A DNA stretch of 64,000 nt from Thauera phenolivorans (lineage in GTDB: Bacteria; Pseudomonadota; Gammaproteobacteria; Burkholderiales; Rhodocyclaceae), in the NCBI RefSeq assembly GCF_001696715.1, contig NZ_MBFM01000006.1, forward strand, positions 100,484 through 164,483, in the 5' to 3' direction. The translations under genes and the position numbers were made by a program. The notes under the pieces are model-generated. The model did not search any database. It was not told the DNA's origin and saw only the letters and a program-made list of their open reading frames with translations. Positions 53,075-62,660 of the stretch are shown here, piece by piece (position 1 is the stretch's first letter; the number at the start of each line of letters is the position of its first letter).

Positions 53075-53991
53075 AGTTCACCATCTGCCAGGAAAGCCGC
53101 ATCGGCGCGCGCGGCACCAACCAGGATCGCATCGGCTACTGTTACTCGCACGACGCCCTGCTGATGGTGGTCGCCGACGGCCTCGGCGGTCATCTCCACG
53201 GCGAGATCGCGGCCGAGATCGCGGTGCGCTCGATCACCGGGTCCTTCCAGCGCGCCGCGCACCCCGCGCTCAAGGACCCGTCTCGCTTCCTGCCGCGCGC
53301 CTTGCTCGCCGCCCATCACGCGATCCTCGACCACGCGCTCGAGGAGGGCCTGGCCGAGGCCCCGCGCACCACGGCGGTCGCCTGCGTGGTGCAGGACGGC
53401 ATGGTGCACTGGGCCCACGCCGGCGACTCCCGCCTCTACCTCGTGCGCGCCGGAAGGATCAGCGGGCAGACGCGCGACCACTCGCGGGTGCGGCTGATGG
53501 TCGAGCACGGCCTGCTGAGCGAGGAGGAGGCGGCCAGCCACCCGGCGCGCAACCGCATCTACTCCTGCCTCGGCGGCAGCGGTCAGCCGCAGATCGACGC
53601 CTTCGACTCGGTCCAGCTGCGCGACGGCGACATCCTCGCGCTGTGCACCGACGGCCTGTGGGGCCCGCTCGGCGACAACGGCATCCTGCTCGGGCTGGCC
53701 GACGGCAACGTCATGCTCGGCGTGCCGCGCCTGCTCGATCGCGCCGAGGCCGCCGCCGGCGGCGATGCCGACAACCTGTCGGTGATCGCGCTGCGCTGGC
53801 ATGCCCGCCGCCAGACGGTGCGCGAGCGCACGGTGAGCACCGAGGAGATGGCGCCGACCGAATTCACCACCCGCTTCCTGAGCCCCGACGCCGCGGCCGG
53901 CCCCGCCACCGGGGCGGACGACGAGCGGCGCGAAGACCCTGCTCACGCCGTCCCCGAACTCGACGACGACCGCAGACCCACTACCCGATAG
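53071..53991 (+). CDS. PP2C-family protein phosphatase
   Basis: 306 residues. Metal-binding motifs are intact: [10 protein letters not shown] near 15-24, [13 protein letters not shown] near 35, [22 protein letters not shown], and [12 protein letters not shown] near 232. The last ~60 residues are acidic and disordered-looking. It likely dephosphorylates targets of the kinase encoded just upstream, with which it is translationally coupled. rph follows after 7 bases. Confidence 0.93.
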   Translation: MKFTICQESRIGARGTNQDRIGYCYSHDALLMVVADGLGGHLHGEIAAEIAVRSITGSFQRAAHPALKDPSRFLPRALLAAHHAILDHALEEGLAEAPRTTAVACVVQDGMVHWAHAGDSRLYLVRAGRISGQTRDHSRVRLMVEHGLLSEEEAASHPARNRIYSCLGGSGQPQIDAFDSVQLRDGDILALCTDGLWGPLGDNGILLGLADGNVMLGVPRLLDRAEAAAGGDADNLSVIALRWHARRQTVRERTVSTEEMAPTEFTTRFLSPDAAAGPATGADDERREDPAHAVPELDDDRRPTTR

Positions 53992-53998
53992 GACACGC

Positions 53999-54715
53999 AT
54001 GCGACCCAGCCAGCGACGCCCCGACGAACTCCGCCCGGTCCGCCTCACCCGCGGCTTCACCCGCCACGCCGAAGGTTCGGTGCTGGTCGAATTCGGCGAC
54101 ACCCGGGTGCTGTGCACCGCCAGCGTGGAAGATAGCGTGCCGCCCTTCCTGCGCGGCAAGGGCCAGGGCTGGCTCACTGCCGAGTACGGCATGCTGCCGC
54201 GCGCGACCCACACCCGAAGCGCCCGCGAAGCGGCCAAAGGCAAGCAGAGCGGCCGCACCCAGGAGATCCAGCGCCTGATCGGCCGCAGCCTGCGCGCGGT
54301 GGTCGACCTCGAGGCGCTCGGCGAACGCCAGATCGTCATCGACTGCGACGTGCTGCAGGCCGACGGCGGCACCCGCACCGCGGCGATCACCGGCGCCTGC
54401 GTGGCGGTGCATGACGCGATCGCCGGCCTGCTCGCCGAGGGCCGGCTCGCCGCCAGCCCGATGAAGGACTTCGTCGCCGCGGTATCGGTCGGCATCCATC
54501 AGGGCGAGCCGGTGCTCGACCTCGACTACGCCGAGGATTCGGCCTGCGACACCGACATGAACGTGGTGATGACCGCCAGCGGCGGCCTCATCGAGGTGCA
54601 GGGCACGGCCGAGGGCGCGGCCTTCTCGCGCGCCGAGCTCGACGCCCTGCTCGACCTCGCCGAGCGTGGGATCCACCGCCTGGTGGCGGCCCAGCGCGCG
54701 GCGCTCGACCTGTGA
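53999..54715 (+). CDS. rph: Ribonuclease PH
   Basis: 238 residues: [61 protein letters not shown] and [19 protein letters not shown] are the phosphorolytic RNase PH core. It trims tRNA 3' ends using phosphate. It is followed by rdgB, the common order. Confidence 0.97.
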   Translation: MRPSQRRPDELRPVRLTRGFTRHAEGSVLVEFGDTRVLCTASVEDSVPPFLRGKGQGWLTAEYGMLPRATHTRSAREAAKGKQSGRTQEIQRLIGRSLRAVVDLEALGERQIVIDCDVLQADGGTRTAAITGACVAVHDAIAGLLAEGRLAASPMKDFVAAVSVGIHQGEPVLDLDYAEDSACDTDMNVVMTASGGLIEVQGTAEGAAFSRAELDALLDLAERGIHRLVAAQRAALDL

Positions 54716-54729
54716 GCGACGGCGCGGCG

Positions 54730-55335
54730 ATGAGCAAGCGACTCGTGCTGGCGAGCAACAACGCGAAGAAGACGACGGAGATGCAGGCCCTGCTCGCGCC
54801 GCTCGGCATCGAGGTGATCCCGCAGTCGGCGCTCGGCGTCGGCGAGGCCGAGGAGCCGCATCCGACCTTCGTCGAGAACGCGCTCGCCAAGGCGCGCCAC
54901 GCCGCGGCGGCGACCGGCCTGCCGGCGGTCGCCGACGACTCCGGCCTGTGCGTGGCGGCGCTCGGCGGCGCGCCGGGCGTGCTGTCGGCACGCTTCGCCG
55001 GCGAACCGAAGTCGGATGCGCGCAACAACGCCCTGCTGCTGGAAAAGCTCGCCCACCTCACCGGAGCCGAGGCGCGTCGCGCCCACTTCTACTCAACGGT
55101 GGTACTGGTGCGCCACGCCGACGATCCGCAGCCGCTGATCGCCGACGGCGAATGGCACGGCACCATCCTCGAGGCGGCGCGCGGCGAGGGTGGCTTCGGC
55201 TACGATCCGCTGTTCTGGCTACCCGAGCTGGAACGGAGCGCCGCCGAACTCGACGCCGGGCTGAAGAACACCTTGAGCCACCGCGGCGCCGCGATGCGTC
55301 ACCTGCTCGCGCGCCTCGAGCGCAATCCGCTGTGA
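54730..55335 (+). CDS. rdgB: dITP/XTP pyrophosphatase RdgB
   Basis: 201 residues from ATG 54730, the family length; a GTG at 54712 overlapping the rph stop would add six residues and may be used through coupling. Motifs are LVLASNNAKKTTEMQALL, FVENALAKARHAA, ADDSGLCVAALGGAPGVLSARFAG, GGFGYDPLFW and SHRGAAMRHL. It hydrolyses non-canonical purine triphosphates to protect DNA. Confidence 0.95.
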   Translation: MSKRLVLASNNAKKTTEMQALLAPLGIEVIPQSALGVGEAEEPHPTFVENALAKARHAAAATGLPAVADDSGLCVAALGGAPGVLSARFAGEPKSDARNNALLLEKLAHLTGAEARRAHFYSTVVLVRHADDPQPLIADGEWHGTILEAARGEGGFGYDPLFWLPELERSAAELDAGLKNTLSHRGAAMRHLLARLERNPL

Positions 55336-55366
55336 GCCGCGCCGCCCGACGCCAGGCCTGCCGCCG

Positions 55367-56593
55367 GTGAGCACCCGCCGCATCATCCCGCTCACCCCGG
55401 CCGCCGGGCCCGCACGCGCGCTGCCGCTGCCCGAACGCGCCCGGCTCGACGCGCCGCCGCCGCTGTCGCTCTATGTGCACTATCCCTGGTGCGTGCGCAA
55501 ATGCCCCTACTGCGACTTCAACTCGCACGCGCCGCGCGAGGGGACGGCGATCCCGGAAGCGGCCTGGCTGGACGCGGTGATCGCCGACCTGCAGGCGGCG
55601 CTGCCGCAGGTGTGGGGCCGACGGGTGCTGAGCGTGTTCATCGGCGGCGGCACCCCGAGCCTGATGTCGGCGCCCACGCTCGACCGCCTGCTGACCGCGA
55701 TCCGCATGCTGCTGCCGCTCGACCCGCTCGCCGAGATCACCCTCGAGGCCAACCCGGGCACGGTCGAGGCCGGCCGCTTCCGCGACTACCGCGCCGCCGG
55801 CGTCAACCGCCTGTCGCTCGGCATCCAGAGTTTCGACGACGCCATGCTCGCGAAGATCGGCCGCATCCACGGCGGCGTCGAGGCGCGGCGCGCGATCGAG
55901 GCCGCCACCACCCACTTCGAGCGGGTGAACCTCGACCTCATGTACGCCCTGCCGGGACAGACCCTGGCGATGGCGCTCGCCGACGTCGACACCGCGCTCG
56001 GCTTCGGCGTGCAGCACCTGTCGTGCTACCACCTCACGCTCGAGCCCAACACGCCTTTCGCCCATGATCCGCCGCCGCTGCCCGACGACGACATCGCCGC
56101 CGACATGCAGGAGGCGATCGAGGCCCGGCTCGCCGAGGCGGGCTTCGAGAACTACGAGACTTCCGCCTTCGCCCGTCCCCACGAACAGAGCCGGCACAAT
56201 CTCAATTACTGGACCTTCGGCGACTACCTCGGCGTCGGCCCGGGCGCGCACGGCAAGCTCTCCAGCCACGAGGGCATCGTGCGCGAGATGCGCCACAAGC
56301 ACCCGGCGCGCTACCTCGAGGCGGCTGCGCGCGGCGACTTCGTGCAGGAGCGGCGCGAGGTCGCGGTCGCCGAGCTGCCCTTCGAGTTCATGATGAACGC
56401 GCTGCGCCTGAGCGCCGGCTTCGCCCCCGCGCTGTTCCTCGCCCGCACCGGGCTGCCGCTCGAGGTGATCGCCACCGAGCTCGCCGAGGCGAGGACCCGC
56501 GGCCTGCTCGCGACCGCCGACGGCCTGATCCGCCCCACCCTCCAGGGCCGGCGCTTCCTCAACGAGCTGCTGCAGACCTTCCTGCGCGACTGA
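55367..56593 (+). CDS. hemW: Heme chaperone HemW (radical SAM)
   Basis: 408 residues from a GTG start. Radical-SAM cluster WCVRKCPYCDFNSH near residue 43 (CxxxCxxC), VFIGGGTPSLM, and the HemW-specific HNLNYWTFGDYLGVGPGAHG. HemW resembles coproporphyrinogen dehydrogenase but acts in heme delivery to respiratory enzymes. Its N-terminal ~30 residues are longer than usual, so the true start may be further in. It follows rdgB by 31 bases. Confidence 0.93.
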   Translation: MSTRRIIPLTPAAGPARALPLPERARLDAPPPLSLYVHYPWCVRKCPYCDFNSHAPREGTAIPEAAWLDAVIADLQAALPQVWGRRVLSVFIGGGTPSLMSAPTLDRLLTAIRMLLPLDPLAEITLEANPGTVEAGRFRDYRAAGVNRLSLGIQSFDDAMLAKIGRIHGGVEARRAIEAATTHFERVNLDLMYALPGQTLAMALADVDTALGFGVQHLSCYHLTLEPNTPFAHDPPPLPDDDIAADMQEAIEARLAEAGFENYETSAFARPHEQSRHNLNYWTFGDYLGVGPGAHGKLSSHEGIVREMRHKHPARYLEAAARGDFVQERREVAVAELPFEFMMNALRLSAGFAPALFLARTGLPLEVIATELAEARTRGLLATADGLIRPTLQGRRFLNELLQTFLRD

Positions 56594-56661
56594 GCGTCCG
56601 GGCCGCCGCCGGAAGCGTCACCGCCGCTGTGCTATGTTTCAGCAACAGCGGAGGATACGCG

Positions 56662-57402
56662 ATGAAGATCCGCCAGGCCCTGAGCTGGGAGTGGGATGCG
56701 ATCGCCGGCATCGCCGCCGCCTTCGTGGCGATCGTGCTGCATCTGCTGCACATCGTCGACGAGGCGGTGGTGCTGCCGATCCTGCTCGCGCTGCTGGGGC
56801 TGCTGTTCATCAACTTCATGCGCCACAGCCGCAGCAACGAGATCACCGCCGAAAAGGTCGAGCACGTGGCGCACACGGTGGACGGCCTGCAGGCCGCGCT
56901 CGAGGCGCCCGGCCTGGTGCTGATCGGGCCACGCCAGCTGCAGACCGCGCACCGCCGCTTCCTGCTCGCGATGAGCGGCGACACCGTGTGGTTCAACGTC
57001 TGCCTGTCGATGTATCGCACGCCGGCGCTGTTCGATGCACTGCTGCGTCCGGCGATCGACAATCCGGCGGTCAGCTCGATCCAGTTCGTGCTCGACGACA
57101 GCCAGCGCGCGCTCTGGGAGCGCAGCATCGCGCCTCAGGTCGCGGCCTGCGCCGGACGCGAGCGGGTACGGCCGCCGCGCTGGTGCCGGCTGGAGCGCAC
57201 CCTGTCCTTCATCCTCGCCGACAGCCAGCACAGCGGCGGCTGCGAGGCCCTGCTCAGCTTCTGGGGCGAACCCTTCATGGCTCAGGCGACCGGACGCGAC
57301 GTGCCGCGCTTCGTCTTCCATGTGCACAAGAACTCCGAGCTGCTGCCCCACCTTCTCGAACTCGAAGGCTGCAGCGCCCACTTCCGGGCGCGCGCGCAGT
57401 AA
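56662..57402 (+). CDS. Conserved membrane-anchored protein of unknown function
   Basis: 246 residues. Two adjacent membrane helices at about 13-30 and 35-52 (AIAGIAAAFVAIVLHLLHI, VVLPILLALLGLLFINFM) and then a soluble domain (GPRQLQTAHRRFLLAMSGDTVWFNVCLSMYRTPALFDALLRP) that could be phospholipase D-like, but no HKD motif is seen. CGGAGG at 56649-56654 sets the start. Monocistronic after hemW. Function unknown. Confidence 0.7.
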   Translation: MKIRQALSWEWDAIAGIAAAFVAIVLHLLHIVDEAVVLPILLALLGLLFINFMRHSRSNEITAEKVEHVAHTVDGLQAALEAPGLVLIGPRQLQTAHRRFLLAMSGDTVWFNVCLSMYRTPALFDALLRPAIDNPAVSSIQFVLDDSQRALWERSIAPQVAACAGRERVRPPRWCRLERTLSFILADSQHSGGCEALLSFWGEPFMAQATGRDVPRFVFHVHKNSELLPHLLELEGCSAHFRARAQ

Positions 57403-57622
57403 ACCGCATGCGGCCGGAGCGGCAGCTCGGACAGCAGCCAGGTAACGCCGGGGCAGCGCACCCACCAACGCCATCGTGCCGTCACGCTCGGGCAGGGCGA
57501 AGAAGAATCACCTGACCGCCCATGCTTGCTGCCCGTTCTTTGTGACGTATCAATATGCGCCAGGGCCTGTTGTGATTCGATGACTGCCTCTGAGCACGAC
57601 ATCACGCCCAAGGAGAGCAGGG

Positions 57623-59071
57623 ATGGCGAAAGTGAAGTTCTACGGCAACGAAGCGGTGCCCCTGGAAATGCACAAGGTGCGCATCGTCCAGAAGCTCAAC
57701 CTGCCACCGGTGGAGCGCCGGCTGGAGGCGATCACCGAGGCGGGCAACAACACCTTCCTGCTGCGCAACGCCGACGTGTTCATGGACATGCTCACCGACA
57801 GCGGGGTCAACGCCATGAGCGACCGGCAGCAGGCGGCCATGCTGGTCGCCGACGACAGCTATGCCGGCAGCGCAACCTACACCCGGCTCGAAAGCAAGCT
57901 GCAGGAGATTTTCGGCATGCCGTTCTTCCTCCCCGCCCACCAGGGCCGGGCCTGCGAGAACATCCTTGCCCAGGTGCTGGTGTCGCCGGGTTCCGTGGTG
58001 CCGATGAACTACCACTTCACCACCACCAAGGCGCACATCACGCTCAACGGCGGCGTCATCGAGGAGCTCGTCGCCGATGCCGGCCTGGAAGTGGTGAGCG
58101 TGAATCCCTTCAAGGGAAACATGGACCTCGCCAAGCTGCGCGACGTCATCGGCGCGCACGGCGCCGACAAGATCGCCTTCGTGCGCATGGAAGCGGGCAC
58201 CAACCTGATCGGCGGCCAGCCCTTCTCCCTGCAGAACCTCGCCGACATCCGCAAGGTGTGCGACGGGCACGGCCTGCTGCTGGTGCTCGACGCGAGCCTG
58301 CTCGCCGACAACCTGTACTTCATCAAGAATCGCGAGGAAAGCTGCAAGGCGCTCAGCATCCGCGAGATCACGCGCAGGATGGCCGACCTGTGCGACATCA
58401 TCTACTTTTCCGCGCGCAAGCTCGGCTGCGCCCGCGGCGGCGGCATATGCATCCGCAGCCAGGCGCTGTACCACCGCATGCGCGGTCTGGTGCCGCTGTA
58501 CGAAGGCTTCCTCACCTACGGCGGCATGTCGGTGCGCGAGATGGAAGCGCTCACCGTCGGCCTCGACGAAACCATGGACGAAGAGGTCATCAACCAGGGG
58601 CCGCAGTTCATCGGCTACATGGTCGATGAGCTGCAAAAGCGCAGCATCCCGGTCATCACGCCGGCCGGCGGCCTCGGCTGCCACGTCAACGCGATGGAGT
58701 TCGTCGACCACATCCCGCAGTCCGAGTATCCCTCCGGAGCGCTGGCCGCAGCCCTTTACATCGCCGGTGGCATCCGCGGCATGGAGCGCGGCACCCTGTC
58801 CGAGCAGCGCGAGCCCGACGGCAGCGAGGTCTTCGCCAACATGGAGCTCGTGCGCCTGGCGATGCCGCGCCGCGTGTTCACCCTGTCGCAGGTGAAGTAC
58901 GCGATCGACCGCCTCGAATGGCTCTACGCCCACCGCCGCCTGATCGGCGGCCTGACCTTCGTCGAGGAGCCCGAGATCCTGCGCTTCTTCTATGGCCGAC
59001 TGAAACCGGTCTCCGCGTGGCAGCACGACCTGGTGGAACGTTTCAGGAAGGATTTCGGCGACAGCCTCTGA
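57623..59071 (+). CDS. Beta-eliminating lyase, tyrosine phenol-lyase-like, divergent
   Basis: 482 residues, PLP-dependent lyase of the tryptophanase/tyrosine phenol-lyase family: FYGNEAVPLEMHKVRIVQKL, FFLPAHQGRACEN, NYHFTTTKAHI, FSARKLGCARGGG (PLP Lys near 266). GIRGMERG near 385 has the Met-x-Arg pair of tyrosine phenol-lyase (M379, R381 in Citrobacter), not the tryptophanase residues. However, the DATR motif Arg is replaced by Leu (LDASLL) and the Lys before the PLP Lys is Arg. It probably splits an aromatic amino acid into phenol or indole, pyruvate and ammonia; the substrate is unsure. A GGAGAGCAGGG stretch precedes the start. Confidence 0.85.
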   Translation: MAKVKFYGNEAVPLEMHKVRIVQKLNLPPVERRLEAITEAGNNTFLLRNADVFMDMLTDSGVNAMSDRQQAAMLVADDSYAGSATYTRLESKLQEIFGMPFFLPAHQGRACENILAQVLVSPGSVVPMNYHFTTTKAHITLNGGVIEELVADAGLEVVSVNPFKGNMDLAKLRDVIGAHGADKIAFVRMEAGTNLIGGQPFSLQNLADIRKVCDGHGLLLVLDASLLADNLYFIKNREESCKALSIREITRRMADLCDIIYFSARKLGCARGGGICIRSQALYHRMRGLVPLYEGFLTYGGMSVREMEALTVGLDETMDEEVINQGPQFIGYMVDELQKRSIPVITPAGGLGCHVNAMEFVDHIPQSEYPSGALAAALYIAGGIRGMERGTLSEQREPDGSEVFANMELVRLAMPRRVFTLSQVKYAIDRLEWLYAHRRLIGGLTFVEEPEILRFFYGRLKPVSAWQHDLVERFRKDFGDSL

Positions 59072-59227
59072 CCAGGGCTTCCGCCCGCTTTCCATCATTC
59101 GGCGGCGGGCGCTGACGGTGGGCGACAGCGGAGTGCGACCAGCGTACGCCCGGCGCGACGATCCGCAGGATTTCCACAGCGGCCCGCGCCGAGCGGCCGG
59201 ATGCGGTCATCCCGCAAGCGATCGTGC

Positions 59228-59923
59228 TCAGGACGATCGCTTCAGCAACGCGATGCGGATGCGCTCGATCGCGTGCGACGGGCTCAGCCCCTTGGGGCAG
59301 ACCTCGGTGCAGTTCATGATCGTGCGGCAGCGGTAGAGCCGGTAGACATCGTCGAGGAAGTCGAGCCGTTCGGCGGTGGCGACGTCGCGGCTGTCGGCGA
59401 TGAAGCGGTAGGCCTGCAGCAGGCCGGCGGGACCGATGAACTTGTCCGGGTTCCACCAGTAGGAGGGGCAGAACGCGCTGCAGCAGGCACACAGGATGCA
59501 TTCGTAGAGGCCGTTGAGCCGCTCTCGCTCGTCCGGCGTCTGCACCCGCTCGCGCTCGGGCGGCGGCTCCTCCGCGATCAGCCATGGCTTGATCGAGTGG
59601 TAGTGGGCGAAGAACTGCGTCATGTCGACGATGAGGTCGCGGATCACCGGGAAGCCCGGCAGCGGGCGCAGCACCACGGGCTCCTTCAGCCCCTCGAGCG
59701 CGGTCAGGCAGGCGAGGCCGTTGCGACCGTTGATGTTCATCGCGTCCGACCCGCAGATGCCCTCGCGGCAGGAGCGGCGGAAGGACAGACTGTCGTCCGC
59801 CGTGCGCAAGCGCATCAGCAGGTCGAGCAGCTTCTTGTCGCCCGCCGCGGGCGCGACGTCGTAGTCCTGCATCCGCGGCGGCTCACCGGTTTCCGGGTTG
59901 AAACGGTAGATCGACAGCTTCAT
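59228..59923 (-). CDS. sdhB: Succinate dehydrogenase iron-sulfur subunit
   Basis: 231 residues. 2Fe-2S ligands CREGICGSDAMNINGRNGLAC near residues 53-73, then CILCACCSAFCP and CRTIMNCTEVCPKGL for the 4Fe-4S and 3Fe-4S centres. It passes electrons from the flavoprotein to the quinone site. A GGAGGAG site precedes the start. It lies 19 bases after sdhD; the flavoprotein gene sdhA that normally stands between them is missing. Confidence 0.95.
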   Translation of the reverse strand: MKLSIYRFNPETGEPPRMQDYDVAPAAGDKKLLDLLMRLRTADDSLSFRRSCREGICGSDAMNINGRNGLACLTALEGLKEPVVLRPLPGFPVIRDLIVDMTQFFAHYHSIKPWLIAEEPPPERERVQTPDERERLNGLYECILCACCSAFCPSYWWNPDKFIGPAGLLQAYRFIADSRDVATAERLDFLDDVYRLYRCRTIMNCTEVCPKGLSPSHAIERIRIALLKRSS

Positions 59924-59942
59924 TTCGGCTCCTCCGCGCCCC

Positions 59943-60287
59943 TCACAGGCTCGTCGCGAAATGCGCCGCCAGGGTCAGCAGGACGCGCACCATCACCGCG
60001 AAGAGGACCACCGCGATCGCGCTCAGCACCGCCAGTCGCAGCGCGCGCGGCTGGATGTAGTCGAGCACGATGTCCCGCATGCCGACCCAGGCGTGGGCGC
60101 TCAGCGCGGCGAAGAACAGCACGATCAGGGGCGCGACATGCACGCCGGTGGCAAGCGCATGCCATCGCGCATGATCGAGCGCCGGGCCGAACAGCAACAG
60201 CACGCCGCCCACCAGCAGCAGAAGCAGGATCAGCAGGGCGCTGACGCGTTGTACCAGCCAGGCCCGCTGGCCGCTGAACAGTCTCAT
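59943..60287 (-). CDS. sdhD: Succinate dehydrogenase membrane anchor SdhD
   Basis: 114 residues, three membrane helices (VSALLILLLLLVGGVLLL, VAPLIVLFFAALSAHAWVGMRDIV, LAVLSAIAVVLFAVMVRVLL). The AHAWVGMRDIVLDY segment has the heme-ligand His and the quinone-site Asp-Tyr pair of SdhD. It overlaps sdhC by ATGA. Confidence 0.92.
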   Translation of the reverse strand: MRLFSGQRAWLVQRVSALLILLLLLVGGVLLLFGPALDHARWHALATGVHVAPLIVLFFAALSAHAWVGMRDIVLDYIQPRALRLAVLSAIAVVLFAVMVRVLLTLAAHFATSL

Positions 60288-60670
60288 GTCAGCCACCCCG
60301 CCGCGAAAACCAGCGCCAGCAGCACCGCCACCACCAGTACCGCACGCGCCGAGGCGCGCGCCTGCGCGAGGCCGCCGCCGATGCCCACGTCCATCAGCAG
60401 ATGGCGGATGCCGGCGAGCAGATGATGCGCCGCCGCCCACACCAGGATGAGCCCGACGAGTGCGCGCCACGGCGACGACAGCAGGTCGCGCATGGCCTCG
60501 AAGCCCGCCTCGCTGCGAAGCGAGGCGTCCAGCCCGAGCGCCAGCGGCGGCAAGGCGAGAAACAGCAGCACGCCGGCCACGCGATGCGCGATCGAGGCGA
60601 TCGCCCCCACCGGGAAGCGGATCCGGAGCAGGTTCAGGAACACCGGCAAGGGTCGAACGGGTCTGGCCAT
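60284..60670 (-). CDS. sdhC: Succinate dehydrogenase cytochrome b556 subunit SdhC
   Basis: 128 residues. RPLPVFLNLLRIRFPVGAIASIAHRVAGVLLFL contains the SIxHR quinone/heme motif (Ser, Arg), and HHLLAGIRHLLMDVG the second conserved His group. Three membrane helices. First gene of the cluster; the 50 bases upstream run straight into a truncated LysR gene, so its native promoter may be lost. Confidence 0.93.
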   Translation of the reverse strand: MARPVRPLPVFLNLLRIRFPVGAIASIAHRVAGVLLFLALPPLALGLDASLRSEAGFEAMRDLLSSPWRALVGLILVWAAAHHLLAGIRHLLMDVGIGGGLAQARASARAVLVVAVLLALVFAAGWLT

Positions 60671-60759
60671 GTGCGCCCTCCTTCGGGCCGTCCGCGGCCC
60701 TTAACTGGACCATAGACCATGGGACGCGAAAGTGGGCGCCGAGGCAGCGCGCCGGCCCG

Positions 60760-61354
60760 GTCGGCGAGGTGCTGGCGCTGTGGCCCAGGCAGCTGTGCTG
60801 CGCGAATTCGGACGGGTGGCCCGGACAGCCCCGCTGCGCCAGATACGCCGGCGAGGCCACCGCCAGCAGACGCGCCTCGCCCAGCCTGCGCGTCACCTTG
60901 CCGGGGTCCAGCCTGGCGGTGACGCGGATCGACAGATCGACGCCTTCATCGATGAGATCGGTATGACGATCGGTGAAACCGAGCGCGAGGCTGATCTCCG
61001 GATACTGCGTCTGGAATCGGGGCAGCAAGGGGGCGATCCGCCGCAAGCCGAAGCTCACCGGCACGCCCAGCCTCAGATTGCCGCGCGGCGTCAGCCGCGC
61101 CTCCATGACGTCGGCCTCGGCACTGTCGACCAGGTCGAGAATCGTGCGGCATTTTTCCAGATTGGCCGCGCCAGCGCCGGTCAGGGTCAGCTTGCGGGTG
61201 GCGCGCATCATGAGCTTCACGCCCAGGTGCGCCTCCAGCGCGGCGATCTGGCGGGTGACGGCCGAGCGCGCCACCCCAGCTGGCTGGCGGCCGCCGCAAA
61301 ACTGCCGAGATCGGCCACCCGGATGAACAGGGTCATCGCATCGAGGCGGTTCAT
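60760..61354 (-). pseudogene. LysR-type regulator, frameshifted and 3'-truncated
   Basis: The start at 61354 reads MNRLDAMTLFIRVADLGSFAAAASQLG, a LysR HTH. Then one C is missing from the run at 61274-61277 and the frame shifts; the correct continuation ARSAVTRQIAALEAHLGVKL is in another frame. The substrate-binding part runs to SPAYLAQRGCPGHPSEFAQHSCLG and stops near 60760, about 110 residues short, where the sdhC leader begins. It was probably the divergent regulator of the cytochrome b561-YceI-pirin cluster. Confidence 0.8.
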
Positions 61355-61482
61355 TGTTGCTTCATTCGCGATTATGCATTTCCCATTGCCCCCTATTTCG
61401 GGTCACCGGAGACGTCTAGAGTTCGCTCATCGCAAAAGCAGGAACGACGGCCGTCGCGCCGATCGTCGATCCAACACCGACC

Positions 61483-62018
61483 ATGAGCGCGACGTACACC
61501 GCGACCGCCAAGACCCTGCACTGGGGCATCGCCATCCTGATCCTGGGCCTGCTCGGGCTCGGCTTCTACATGACCGGCCCGGCGCTGTCGCCCACCAAGC
61601 TGCAACTGTATTCGTGGCACAAGTGGGTGGGCGTCAGCGTGCTTGCGCTGGTGATCGTGCGCCTGGCCTGGCGCCTCACCCACCGGCCGCCGGCGCTGCC
61701 GTCGCACATGCCGGCGATCGAGCGCCCCGCCGCCCTGCCAGCCATCACCTGTTCTACCTGCTGATGTTCGCGATTCCCCTGTCCGGCTGGCTGATGAGCT
61801 CCACCAAGGGCTTCCAGACGGTGTGGTTCGGCGTGCTGCCCATCCCCGATCTGCTGGCCAAGGACAAGGCCCTCGGCGAGTTGCTGCAGTCGGTGCACTC
61901 GAGCCTGAATCTTCTGCTGATCGCGGTGCTGCTCGGCCACATCGGCGCCGCGTTCAAGCACCACTATTTCGACAAGGGCGAGGTCCTGACCCGCATGCTG
62001 CGCCACCGCCCTCGCTGA
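61483..62018 (+). pseudogene. Cytochrome b561, interrupted by a frameshift
   Basis: The first frame (YTATAKTLHWGIAILILGLLGLGFYM, SWHKWVGVSVLALVIVRLAWRL) gives helices 1 and 2 with heme-ligand His residues, then ends at 61764. The rest (SHHLFYLLMFAIPLSGWLMSS, LNLLLIAVLLGHIGAAFKHHYFD) is in another frame up to 62018. One missing base near 61735 (CAT reduced to CT in the AAHASHH region) explains both. Intact proteins of this kind are about 180-residue diheme membrane electron carriers, often beside YceI genes. Confidence 0.85.
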
Positions 62019-62050
62019 CCCGAACGACCCCAGTCAAGGGAACCGACACC

Positions 62051-62608
62051 ATGAAACGCCTCGCTTTCGCCCTGCTCTCGAGCTTCGCCCTCGCCACTTC
62101 CGCCCATGCGGTCGAATACAGCCGGGTGCCCGCCGACAAGAGCCGGATCGCCTTCGCTTACCAGCAGATGGGCGTGTCCATGGAAGGCGCGTTCGGGACA
62201 TTCGCCAGCCAGCTGCGTGTCGACCCCGCAGCGCCGCAAGCCGCGTCGGCCACCATCGAAGTCGATCTGGCCAGCGTGGATACCGGCAGCGCCGAGGGCG
62301 ACGCCGAGGCGGCGGCCAAGGCCTGGTTCAACACCCCGGTCTTCCCCACCGCCCGCTTCGAATCCACCGGCGTCAAGGCGCTCGGCGGCAACCAGTATGA
62401 AGCTGCCGGCAAGCTGACGATCAAGGGCACGACCCAGGAGGTCGTGCTCCCCGCCAGCTTCACACCGCTGGGCGACACCGGTGTGTTCGACGGCAGCCTG
62501 ACGATCAAGCGCGGCGATTTCGCGATCGGCGAAGGCGCCTGGAAAGCCTTCGACATCGTCGCCAACGATGTCGTGATCAAGTTCCCCCTCACCGCTGCGG
62601 CCAGATAA
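62051..62608 (+). CDS. YceI family periplasmic protein
   Basis: 185 residues. The signal peptide MKRLAFALLSSFALATSAHA is followed by a YceI lipocalin-like barrel (VPADKSRIAFAYQQMGVSMEGAFGTF, ATIEVDLASVDTGSAEGD, WFNTPVFPTARFESTGVK, GKLTIKGTTQEVVLPASF). YceI proteins bind isoprenoid-type lipids and are often encoded with cytochrome b561. Complete and in frame. Confidence 0.92.
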   Translation: MKRLAFALLSSFALATSAHAVEYSRVPADKSRIAFAYQQMGVSMEGAFGTFASQLRVDPAAPQAASATIEVDLASVDTGSAEGDAEAAAKAWFNTPVFPTARFESTGVKALGGNQYEAAGKLTIKGTTQEVVLPASFTPLGDTGVFDGSLTIKRGDFAIGEGAWKAFDIVANDVVIKFPLTAAAR

Positions 62609-62660
62609 GCCCGCACGCAAACCCGATTTCACCTTACCCCAACCCCAAAGGGACAAATCC

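Noticed and set aside
59085-59140. Hairpin between the lyase gene and sdhB as a terminator
   Set aside because: The GCCCGC/GCGGGC arms can pair, but no T-run follows on either strand, so a terminator is not supported.
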